Assembly (NCBI GenBank): GCA_949752745.1
Contig: OX457027.1
Coordinates: forward strand, 64,466,707-64,530,706
Direction of reading: 5' to 3'
Origin: Protula sp. h YS-2021
Lineage: Eukaryota; Annelida; Polychaeta; Sabellida; Serpulidae
Length of the DNA: 64,000 nucleotides
The notes under the pieces are model-generated. The model had not been told where the DNA came from. It saw only the letters and a list, made by a program, of their open reading frames with translations, and made no database searches. Both the position numbers and the translations under genes were made by a program. Below are positions 11,171 to 21,845 of this stretch, in pieces (position 1 is the stretch's first letter; every line of letters starts with the position of its first letter).

Positions 11171-14100
11171 GTGGTTAAGAAGAACGTCCCATTCAAAATG
11201 GTAATTATATCACTGAGCTGTAACCATCAAGATAACCCGAAAAAGTCAATATCAAGGATTAGCTCTACAAAAAAAAGTAATCAATTGAATAAGCAAGAGT
11301 CTTTTGAGAATCTTCTACGTTTCAAATTACACAACTGTTCTCTCTTCTTTTTATTGCATTGCGTAGATTCTGACGTATTTGCCACAGTGTAACAGAAGGC
11401 ATAAAAATACTACTGTCATATATCCAAGCTCGGGTTGCCCACTGCCAATTTGGCTTATATTACATTTATGCCAGCGGCTATATTCCAGGTCTAAATAGTT
11501 TAATTCTAATATCGTCAATGAAACCAGGCTCCACAAAAAGATAACGTTTGTGAAATGTAATTTTAGGGGCATAAAATATCTATGACAAGATGTTAAACTG
11601 CCTTCTATTTTTTGCGGAGCAATCATTGAACAAATTTATCCGCATTCGACGCATGCTGTTTGTTATTGTTTAGTGTAATAACTGACTAAATAAGAACAAT
11701 AGACACTCAATTTACTGAGGAATTTTTGGCAAAGAACTAACTATGTGTGAACTAAGCCAATTGCCGAATATAATAGGCTCCAGTAAACAATTCGAATCAA
11801 GTGCTTTTTTGAGTGACATTCACAAAGCCTCGTTAACCATTGGTCGATTTTGACGGCCGTGTTCATTGTGATTGGCGTGTTACGCTCCGCCCAGGCCTGT
11901 TATTCACGAAACCATTGGAACATAAAATGGCAACGGGAGGAGAAACGACACAACAATGCTGTTGCAAGGAAAATATTAGCTTTCTGTATTGTTTCATGTC
12001 ATGTTTTCATTGTACTGATGTTTTTCTGTAAGGGAAGGCTTGAAATAATAGTATTTTGTCATTTCAAGAACTGTTTAGTAAAAACAGCGGTATGAGGCAA
12101 AAAGACAATTAAGTAAATAGAACTTGGAAAGCAACTTAACCATTTCTATTAAGAGAAAGTATAGATATACATAATATATATATATAGATATATATATATA
12201 ATTCTTTCAGCTAGACCTGCATACTTTCTTTCAAACAAAAATATATAAGGTACATAAATTGTTGCTATTTTTAGAGATCAAATATTGATTATTAGAACGA
12301 GCCTTTTTCTGGGTAAAAAGTACGCGATAATCAGGCCCGCGAGTAACTCTACCTCGGTGCTCTTTGAAGTTAAGTCTTGTTCCTGCTTGGTCTCACATTT
12401 CAATATATACCATCACTTTCAACGATTTTCGAGGATACATTATGAAAAGCAACAAAAACACATTTCATGTAAATAATGATAAGTTTTTCCACATTGTTGG
12501 CACACGAGAAAAGAAGAGCGCGAGCGCATAAATTCTTGTCTTACATGTGTTCAGTACTATATTTCTCTTATATTACAGTTTTATTTTCGTTGCGATCCAA
12601 GTAATACTTTCTTTTCAACAACACTTTCCCCATTCATGTGCCTAATCTATAGCTTTATCACAAGTCCTCAACCTTTTCACCGTGTTCTCACAACTCATCA
12701 CAAAAGATTATGCATACTAAACGAGTCTCCATTAAAGGAAAAGCTTTCTGCGTGACAATGGTCTTATCGGCGACTGACAGAAGGATGCCGGGTGGACAGT
12801 TCCCAGGCGTACTTTGCTCAATGTCTCGCATTGACAAGGAAAGGTCATTGGGCTTTGCTTTATAACCTTAACATTCGAAACAAGTGTCGTTTTTGCTCTG
12901 ACAGTGTGGGGGATTTGTAAGACATGCCACTGCATTTAATAGGGGACAGTTTTGAATAACTTTTTGTGACGTCGTCATGTCGATGTCGTCGTTGTCCCCT
13001 GTGACATTGACTTTACATATGCGTGACATGCTTAAACTATGCCGTTCATGAATGCATAACAACATTCACCACAAGAGTTGATACAAACCAAGCACCCCCC
13101 CCCCCTTCAACTCCCCGCACCCCCTCCCCACCAAAATAAATAAATAAATAAATAAAAACGGAATCACGTTATGACACATGCAGGTATCAAGAAGAAAGAG
13201 CAAAGCAGTACAAAACGGGTTTCCCCTGAGTCAAACATGTGAAATATTAATAGTAAATAAGAGTATAAAATATCGCCAGCAACTTTGCTTTTTCGCCAAA
13301 AAAAAAAAAGAAAAGAAAAAAAAGACAATTGCTGCAGGATTATCGACGTTGTATTGGCGTTAGATCAAGGAGTGGGATGTAAATAACATTTTCTACGCAC
13401 ATTTAAATCAATAGAGCATGATCTCTACTCTGCGTTTTTTTATGTTTTTTTTTTTTATGGAGTGGGGGTAGGGGTGGTGGGTTTTGATAAGAAAATGGCA
13501 GGGTTGTGTAGACAGACAGTTAGGAAATGCACAGCACTCGTTTTCTTATCACTTTTGCATTTGCACACACGTTTAATGGATTACCACTTTCAGCTGCACT
13601 TAGTCTAATCTTCCATGAGAAACACGTGTGTTTACTGGCTTAATGATTTAGTTTTCACACCAGTTAAGCAATAAGGCTACTTCACCACAGAACGAAATTG
13701 CCTCAATTCAATGTATTTTTCCCTCCTTATATTTGACACAATGCCTCTCAAATTGCTCCTTTGGAAGAAGACCACCAGATTCAGCACGGCAATGTTGTTT
13801 ATTTGCTAGATGCTGCTAACCTCACGATCTTCCACTGTCTATGTTTATTTATGCCGAATCTGTGAAACTCTATTTGTTTACTAGTTAAAGAAGACGTCAA
13901 ACATCGCCCAGGAGGCCGATCAGATATGTTTCACATCTTTACACAAGGGGATTGAGTGTTTAATTGCCTTCTATCTGAACTGCGTAACCATCTTCAATGG
14001 ATACAGAACGTTTCAAAATGAAAAAGGCACATCAGAGGAAGATACCATCATTTTGTTTGTATATATAGAAACTCTATCAGATGAGCTCACATTCCAAGCT

Positions 14101-14915
14101 GTCTGGCAAAAAAGTAACGGTTTTCAGGGAGAAGACAGAGAGAAAAAAAAGAAAAGAAGTTTATCTTAAAGCAGATATTGAATTGACAGCATCATTCATC
14201 ATTCCTACTTCCTCTGATTTTTTTTTGCAAGTGTCAAACGGCAGCCATTAGCCTATTGCACAAATCTACCAGCCTTGATGTCTACCTGGAAAACAGTGGC
14301 AAGCTAGGACAAGACGGACTACCCGCCCCTTAACCCCTTGACACGGTGAATCCCCTGCGGCCATAGTCACAAAAGTTAACTGTACAGTTAACATATTTCG
14401 TAAACTGTTACTGTGATCAAAAGATTTTTTTAAAGTGAATTAATAATAATTTATAATAATTTATAATTAATAATAATTTATTTCAAAACAAATTATTTGC
14501 GTAATTTAGCTAAATCAGCTGCTATTAATTGCACAGTTTACTTTGGTAAACACCCGGGCTGCTGTGATTCCAACATCCTCTGTCATTTGTGCAACAAATA
14601 ATAGATAAAACGATATCATTTTTATTCTTGAAGTAAAATTGAGGTATAGGTTATGTTGCCACTGTGGATAGCAAGACAACCAACAAACACCCCATCCAAT
14701 ATCTGCCTTTGTAGCTCATCTTTCCACTAAACATTAGGGCGACGCATGAACATAGGGTAGACGTCACAACAAGGCGTTGGATAAAAGTAGGGTTTTGGTT
14801 GATCGAACAAAATCGAAATAAAGTCTATCTTTTGATATTGGATAGAGGTCAGTTATCTTTCATATAATCAACGTTGCGGAAAAATTACAAGAGGAAGTCG
14901 AAACAACGTGTAGTT
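11171..14915. other. Irx upstream flank, no gene recognised
   Basis: AT-rich sequence with no supportable coding region. It contains a small AT repeat (12171-12202), an 11-base C run (13095-13105), an AAAT repeat at about 13133-13156 and an A-rich stretch near 13298-13322. Irx promoter or enhancer sequence would be expected here, but none can be identified by eye beyond the proximal CRE/CCAAT. Confidence 0.7.
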
Positions 14916-14919
14916 ACGG

Positions 14920-15025
14920 TGTAACAGGTTATCTTCCCCCCTGTACAGCTCCCCCCCCCCCCTGGGATGGGAGCTACACTAGGCTATCGGGGGAAGCTGT
15001 ACAGGGGGCAAGACATACTGTTGTA
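14920..15025. mobile_element. Family B terminal fragment abutting a MULE-like element
   Basis: The block reads TTATCTTCCCCCCTGTACAG, then a 12-base C run, GGGAGCTACACTAGGCTATC, and a second, inverted GGGGGAAGCTGTACAGGGGG followed by CAAGACATACTG. Its motifs are the family B terminal ones. There is no family B interior. Its right edge meets the left end of the 15026-15822 element. Confidence 0.6.
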
Positions 15026-15822
15026 CCGGCGTTTGGGTCTGGGACAATACCCCCAGACAATGCCCCCAGGTGATACACTCGACATTACCTCCCACCAGAC
15101 CATACAGCCCCCTTGGACCCTATCCCCCCTCTCCAATACCCCCCCCCCCCACCATTTCGCTATGATCTAGTTGGAAGGGGTATAAACCACAACGCTTAAC
15201 TCAGCTCATGTGATCCATTGATAAAAGCTATTGTACATAAAAATCCTTTATGATCGAGTTAAATGGGTTATAAATGCAATTAAATGCATACATTCCATAA
15301 ATGCAATTATCAATTCGTGTCCCATAACAGCTTGCCATCCAAATTTGTGGCGATTTTTGGATATGCTTCGAAAGAAACAGGATCTGAACAACGTGGTCGT
15401 TAACCAGATCCTGGGTGGACACCTCCCTGAGCCGCAGCGCCACCAAAGCCCGTTAAAACCAGTGTACGAAACAGGAACATTGTTGGCGGCTTGGCAAACC
15501 GCAACATACTGGACTACTTTCCTAGAATAGCGCACAATATTCAGTTTTGAAAGATGTGGACTATGAACTTGCAGGGTTGACTGTGAATGAGACCCAGACT
15601 CGATGTATCGATGATTTAACATAGTGTTGGAGAGAAATAAAACATGTCGCTGTACCTTTTATTTTCATTTTGTTGTAACGTTGAAAATTGGAAATATTCT
15701 GTTTGGGGGGGGGGGGGGTAATGGCACGGGGGGTATGGTCCTAGGAGGCAAGGTCTGGGGGTATTGTCGGGGATATCATCCGGGGGGTATATTCCCGAGG
15801 GGTATAGTCCGGAACCCGCCGG
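15026..15822 (+). mobile_element. Defective MULE-like DNA transposon with long C-rich inverted repeats
   Basis: Left (about 15026-15155) and right (about 15700-15822) ends are imperfect inverted repeats of over 100 bases, built from CCGGCG, GGGACAATACCCCCAGAC, CCAGACCATA and a terminal C run; the right side shows the reverse complements, including GTCTGGGGGTATTGTC. Between them is the C-terminus of a transposase-like protein (separate entry). Long inverted repeats with this protein type suggest a Mutator-like element with most of its interior lost. Target-site duplications were not resolved. Confidence 0.65.
15291..15534 (+). pseudogene. C-terminal remnant of MULE/FLYWCH-associated transposase protein
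   Basis: The reading CPITACHPNLWRFLDMLRKK, then QDLNNVVVNQILGG, and after a frameshift near 15468 NRNILDYFPRIAHNIQF and stop, matches the tail found in many invertebrate FLYWCH/MULE-type proteins (a His-Pro-Asn-xW-x-Phe-Ile block, then a NRNxLDYLRGIAHN block). The N-terminal zinc finger and DDE domain are absent. It is flanked by inverted repeats and is a transposon fossil. The family assignment rests on remembered motifs, not on a search. Confidence 0.6.
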
Positions 15823-16440
15823 CATTGTATAGTGTCGGGAGAGCGACTTTGCATAGACGTCAGCAAAGGATCTAGAACGGCCTTCTAGACTGTGACAAAC
15901 AAAAGGTGTCATGGTTACCCCTTCGCATCCCCACCCCTGGGATATCTTGTAAGGCAGAATATGTGACAAGCTTCATGAATGTTTTTCAAAACTAAGTTGA
16001 AAATCGTGCATTCCTGGCATTCCCATGTTTTAAGTCCTATATAAATTCCATTTTTCGGAAGTCTTTATTATAGTCTGTGCTACAGTTTTTCAATTTCCAT
16101 TGAATGTCCAAAGACAACTAACAATAATGTCTAAACAACGTTTTCTGGCCAACGTCTATTCAAAATTTAATCAAAGACGTTGATCAGAGGAAAATGCCTT
16201 TTGGTCGTGACTAACACATAACGTGGAATGTTTTACTCACAGCGTTGGGCTTGTTACAACACTGCATCAGTTACTCCATATGTGGTTCAGTTTCGCCACT
16301 GTAACAAGTCGGCATGGCGGGGCCACAACGGCTAGCTACGCTGTAGCCCTGGGTTGCCAAGCAGCTCACTCTTGATCTTGGTCATCTCTGTACTGGTGTA
16401 ACTTTTGGGTATTTATTGTCAGTCCTGGGCTTGGTGGTTG
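15823..16440. other. Intergenic, no feature recognised
   Basis: I see no coding signal or repeat of note. An open frame on the minus strand at 15616-15969 is largely a translation of the MULE inverted repeat. Confidence 0.5.
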
Positions 16441-16449
16441 GTATACAGT

Positions 16450-16960
16450 CACTTCTAGATCCAGGTCTCATCGTTGAGTTTTATCCACAATCACAATCTA
16501 CAATCGGTGTGGTCTTCGCACCCAGATCTCAGGTTTGTCCTCTCCTTCCGTTGTACTCCAATGATCTTGCACTCCATCCGGATCGATATACACACAAAAT
16601 CAAGGCAGCCTATCTCTACTGGTGAGCACATTCTATATCCACTTTCTTAGCAATTCTTCCGGAGTTCTTCATACTTAGTCTGCTTCCTCCCGCTAGCTTC
16701 CTCTGTCCGGTCATCCAATGGGACTATCAGTTCGATCAGTAGAACTGGATTTGTGTTGCTGGACTATATCACAATGCCTAGACTCAGGTTCGTTGCAGTC
16801 ACTTTTCTTCAAGCATACCCGCGTTTTCAGTCATTTGCTGTGGCCAACACTTCTGTTTGGCGCTTGCTGGCATCCACTTTTTCTTCTCCTGGTTTCGCAA
16901 ACTTGCTCAGTCGAGAAAGTTTCTGTATTGTATTTTTCTGTGGCTTGATAATTCTTCCTG
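16450..16960 (-). pseudogene. Decayed retroelement C-terminus (endonuclease-like tail)
   Basis: Minus-strand frames, broken by stops and shifts, give in order: EVLATANDWK; ATNLxxxIVIxSSNTNPV; LLIELIVPLDDRTEEASGRK, QTKYEELRKNC; ESGYRMCSPVEIGCLDF; LWIKLNDETWI. This is the conserved tail VLLIELTVPWEDRxEEAxxRKxxKYxxL followed by PxEVGCRGF, widespread at the ends of retroelement-like proteins in cnidarians and other marine animals. The D-x-V...LIELTV pattern resembles a PD-(D/E)XK nuclease core. No intact reverse transcriptase lies upstream. It is dead sequence. Confidence 0.65.
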
Positions 16961-17399
16961 GAGCACTAGCATTCTCTCCGAGGATAATGTTATTGCCTCC
17001 ATCGTTATCTCCTTTGGGCTAGGGTCATCTTGCCGTCGTCTGAGAGCTTCCAGAGTTTCAGGTTCATTTCAGAAATAACCTTGTTCTAGCACTAAATCAA
17101 TCGCAACAAATTTGCAATATAGATAACGCTTTGTTGCAGAGTCGCTGCTGGAAGAGTATCATTCTTATTTGTTGTTGGTGTAATGCGGTTGAGAGGAAGG
17201 CCGAAAAATAATAAGCTCAGCTTACTGGAGTAGTTCTGTCACCTATCCTCTTGCTATGGCCCTTTCAGTTTAACAGTTTAGCTATAGGCATGAAAAACTT
17301 TTTTAAATCTTTGAAGTGATGAAATTATTTAAGTGAATTCTACTAGATTTAAATTTAAATGAATATCAGAAGGACTTATTCTCCAACGCTGGGGGATAA

Positions 17400-17530
17400 G
17401 ACATTTTATGTCCCGGATATTTGATTTTGTGACAGTTGGTCTAACGACATTTGGTTTATTGATATTTGATCTAGCCCCAGTTGGTCTAATGACCTCTGGT
17501 CTTATGACATTTGATTCAACGAAATCGTTC
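17400..17530. repeat. Short tandem motif block (GGTCTAAYGACATTTG)
   Basis: Six or so diverged copies of an element like GTTGGTCTAATGACATTTGATY follow each other with 18-22 base spacing. It resembles in style the GGTCTACGACCCAGCTG / GTCCTACGA blocks that flank the 48.8-49.7 kb element, and could be a fragment of the same type of repeat. Confidence 0.5.
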
Positions 17531-17639
17531 AAAACGAATGAAGAGGGAGAAAAGTCTATAACCAAAGCCGGGTGCCTCAAGTCAGGGAGCATCTAGCTGT
17601 GCTGAGGCGTCGATCCAACGAAAATATCTGGAGTAACAC

Positions 17640-20430
17640 GTGGGAGATGCGGGCTCGGGAACTGCAGTTTGCAAACAGTCAAGTAGTGTAGTTCGAACGA
17701 CGATATGTAGCGTTGTAAGAGGACAAACCAACATTACGTCTGCTCACTGTTCAATGGCTTTTACAGACGGCAGATATAGATGTTTTGGCACCGGGGTTGG
17801 ATATGACATGACAATGCAACACAACTCAAGCAGACCAGAAGCATTTGTGGCATTTGTCAAAAAAAAAAAACAATAAACAGAAGAACCGAAGGCGGTGCTA
17901 GCAACATGATCACTGGTGATATTCTGGCCAGTACTATTGAACAGGTATGTGTGTAAAAAGACAGTCGCAGTGTCCCAAGAAAAAAAAATACAAAAATACC
18001 GAAAACGAGATGTGGTAAGCAATGGCTATTCAACGGTACGTAATACGCGACAGTCTCCCAAAGCTTCGAAGACTGTATCTACGCGTCCAGCAGCGTCACA
18101 ACATTTCTTTAAATATTCTGTAATGACTGCAACAACATCGGCGTTAGTGACACCATGTCCAAGGTACCCTCGTATCATTAAACAAAGTCTCAAACTGACT
18201 GCATGTATTGGGAATAACAACCCTACGAGCCTAACTGGGAACGCTGTTAAACGACCAGCGAAGGCGTCTTCGACTAATCTATACAAACAGTAATTCAGTA
18301 AATTGATGGCTTTTGAATATCTGGCTTTTATAGTGTTCAGCGACAAGATACAGTTTCTACAGTATCGACATAGTAGTCGCCAAAATGTACATAGGTCGAG
18401 GAAAGTTACACAAAAGTTTGCGTCGACCAACCTGGTCGTCGAAGCACCATGCTATAGATCGCGATTTGATTTGGAACTCATCTTCTAATCATCGACAGGG
18501 AGTTTAACGCCAGACATTTTGTCGAAATTATTCTCAGATACACCGATGGATTACATATGCTAATTGTGTTGATGCCTTAATCCATGCCAACGGATGACGC
18601 ACTAGATACTGAAGATTACAAAATGTAATACAATTTGCATTGTTGTTTAGTTTGTAGGCGTAGAGAATACATTGATTTATGTTGTCTCACAATTTTAAAA
18701 ATGATAGTTATCAATTTTTGCATATTGCCATGTGCGTTTTTAAATTGGGAGAGTAACGACTGTCGCTAAACCTCCGTTTGAACCATACCATGGTAGCCTG
18801 GCGGTGGCACATATACACGAATTAAACAACGAGACTGTTACATTAAACAATATGTCACAACCTATGTCTTTGATCGACTCGCCAGCATAGGGATCAATTT
18901 GCAGAGGCATTGTCACACGAAAGTGCGATGATAAAGTGAAAAACCTCTCATAAAGAATTAACACCAGAAAGAAGCAGTCCACCATATGCAGTAACACAAA
19001 GAATTATAAGCCTTTGAAAGCGTGGCGCATAGCGTGCAGTAAAGCCACCCTAACCAAGCATATAGCAACAAGGCACATCGATGAGACACCTTGTATATCC
19101 GGATTCTTCAATGTTAAAACTAGCCTTCTTCTAGAAATAAACCGTAGTTGAAATCAGACATGGCGTGTTTCTCTCACACAAATATAACAAGTAAGCTAGT
19201 GGATAGAGTGCCGACACAAAGCAAACATCTCTGCTTCTGACAAGGCTAGAAAGTAAAGAACACATAATTTGGTTGTAGAAGGCGAACTTTGACAAAAAGT
19301 GAGTGGAGGAACTTGGATAACAAAACAACCTGAAGAAGTGGTTGCATTTTGTTTGCATATTGCTTTAATATAACTAAGGGCGGTTCACGCCCCACTCAGA
19401 TTGTCTAAGAGAGAAACCTGAGCCTAATCACCTCTTACCGCCATGCCAAAGAAGCTATCTTTTTTAAAAGTAACAAAAACCTACGACTCAGTCTCTGCGA
19501 CTGCGGCTGAAATTGAGATAAATTTGAATTTAACAACTAATGGCAAGCGGGTGAAACAAATATTTATCCGGTTTCTCTTGACCTAACAACGAGAACTATT
19601 TAACAACGCTACGATCAGCACCTGGTACGGGAGGTACCACTGGTTTAAGAACTTCTGGAATAAAGACTCGTGGCGGGTGAGGTGTCATTCCAACTGCTAC
19701 TGTGTCACCTGACCAACTAGAAATCGACCATGATGGTGCTGTGGCAACGACATGTGGAAGATATACAACGGTTATAGTACAGCCGCTGAGATTCCTAATG
19801 CATCTCAGGTATTGTGACATCAACACTGTGACACTGTGAAAAATGAGGTCTACAATTTCGGCTATATCATTGGTGTTTCGAACGGCATGGCGGATGACAA
19901 AAGGACTGTGGAAACAGTGCTTTTAAAGAAAAGAACATAGCTACCATCACACTAGAGAGTGGACTGCCGCCTAATCCACATAATTGCTAAAAGCGCAAGA
20001 CTATGAGGCAGGTATAGAAGTCAAGGTTGATAAGATTACGAGCCTGTTGAAGTTAATTTTATCCATTCAAAACGGTGATTTGTAACACGAGTATTTCAAC
20101 CAACCATTAATTACAGCAAAAGCGTTCAAGCACTGAAACACGAAATAAAATAGAGAATTCTGGTGAAACGCCTCACCCCCAAGATGAAACTGGCACAGAA
20201 TCGCCTTGATATTCTTACTGCACATTTGGGAGGCCTTGAGAGATATTTTATTCTAGTCGTAAAGAATGGTATGCCTTTAACTTCTGGGATTGGTGCATGG
20301 AGACATGTGTGTACTGCCTGGGTATTGGTTCCAAATGACTCTGGGCTGCGGTTGTTCAACTCATCAGGTCTTTTCATCTGTATCATCACACTGTATGATG
20401 TATCCCTGTATATGATATCTATCTAGACCA
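17640..20430. other. Region of overlapping open frames on both strands, unrecognised
   Basis: Frames of 60-134 codons lie on both strands, the largest at 18026-18430 (minus, 134 codons), 17916-18293 (plus, 125 codons) and 20163-20426 (plus, 87 codons). The sequence is less AT-rich than its surroundings and low in simple repeats. None of the products is recognisable, and no splice chain could be built. The antisense pairing suggests that at most one strand was ever coding. Decayed mobile or viral-like sequence is possible but not shown. Confidence 0.3.
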
Positions 20431-20784
20431 ATTTGCTGTCACCCAAAATGGGAACAAACGTGCAGTGTTCAAAACTTACTAGCATCTGCTTAATTCGTTT
20501 ATTGAGTGCATGAACAGGAATTTTATCTAAACGCATTGTATCATATAGAATCTTTGAAATGTATCTATTAAAGAACAGTTACAACTACTCTAAGCTGGGA
20601 GTGCTCACGCAACTTATGTGCCATTCAAATTCAAAAACTACATGGAAAATACAAGGAAAGTTCAACATAATATAGGAATATTCCTTATATGTAGAGAACT
20701 CATGCATAAAGTTCAATAAGTCAATCAGTATCAGTCTTTGTATGGCGCTCTGTAAGTAGAACTATCCCGGTGCATAACAGTTGA

Positions 20785-21845
20785 TGCTTAAAATACAGTT
20801 AAGCGTCTATGGGTAAGATTTGGCACATAAAAACTTTTGGACTTTCTTTTAAAAACTTTAACACTTTGTTCAGATCGTAGTTTGAGCGAAAGAGCATTCC
20901 ATACACGCGGTCCGGCAACTGAGAACATACGATATCCATAGCGTTTAAGGTTAAATCTTGGTTGAACTAGCAAGAATTTGTCTTGAGAATGGAGTGAACG
21001 ACCGGGCCTGCACCAGTTCAATAAAAGACTGAGGTATTCAGGCCAAGTCCATGTAGGGCTTTAAAAACGAGAAAGGCAACTTTGAACTCAATGCATTCTC
21101 TGATGCGGAGCCAGTGCAATTTTTTAACACAGGGGTGATCCGGTCACTTTTTGCACTTTTGGTAATAATTCTTGGCGCAGCATTCATCACTTTCTGTAAA
21201 TTTATCCCTATCACATGCGTCGATACCATATAATAACACATTGCAATAATCGATTTTAGATATTAGCAAAGCCTGCACTAGTAATTTTGCCGCATCAACG
21301 GTGATAAAACGACGAACACGCAAAAAATCCTAAGACTGCTGTAGCACTGGCGACAAACTATATTCATATGGGCTGACATATTTAATTCACTATCCAACTC
21401 CGAGATTGAGAGCAGAAAGCGATTTTTCAATGCGGTTTCCACTTAATTGTAACGAATCAAGTTTGCACTTGACGATGTTCCGTTTGGAACCAATTAACAT
21501 GTATTGCGTTTTGTCCTCATTCAGTTCTAACTTGTTTGTAAACATCCACTAGCCTAGTGTATTGCTCATAGGCCTATGGACCAAAAATTGAGCCTTGTGG
21601 CGCTCCACAGCTCATTTTAATAAAGTCAGACATTACGTCGTCAATTTTCAAGCGCTGAGACAGTGAAATATGACTGAAACCAGAGTAATGCATCTGAATT
21701 AACTGGAGTCGGTTGATTAAAATTTCATAGTCAACAGTGTCAACATAGTCAACAGAAAGACCCAGCAAGCATAGCAAAATGATCTTTCTGTTGTCCATAG
21801 CCTGGAGGCATTCTTCAAAAATACGAACCAGAGCAGTCTCTGAAA
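20785..21845 (-). pseudogene. CR1/Jockey-type LINE reverse transcriptase remnant, truncated and frameshifted
   Basis: Minus-strand pieces in order: AMDNRKIILLCLLGLSVDYV and DTVDYEILINRLQ (RT finger block, LLDLSAAFDTVDH type); CGAPQGSIFGP (the CGVPQGSVLGP motif); TNKLELNEDKTQYMLIGSKR (after the active site); VMNAAPRIITKSAKSDRITP; and the C-terminus FNLKRYGYRMFSVAGPRVWN ... FKRKSKSFY. The stretch that should hold the catalytic YADD between CGAPQGS and NKLELNEDK is missing, by deletion. Several frameshifts occur. There is no endonuclease domain upstream. It is an inactive 5'-truncated copy. Confidence 0.88.
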
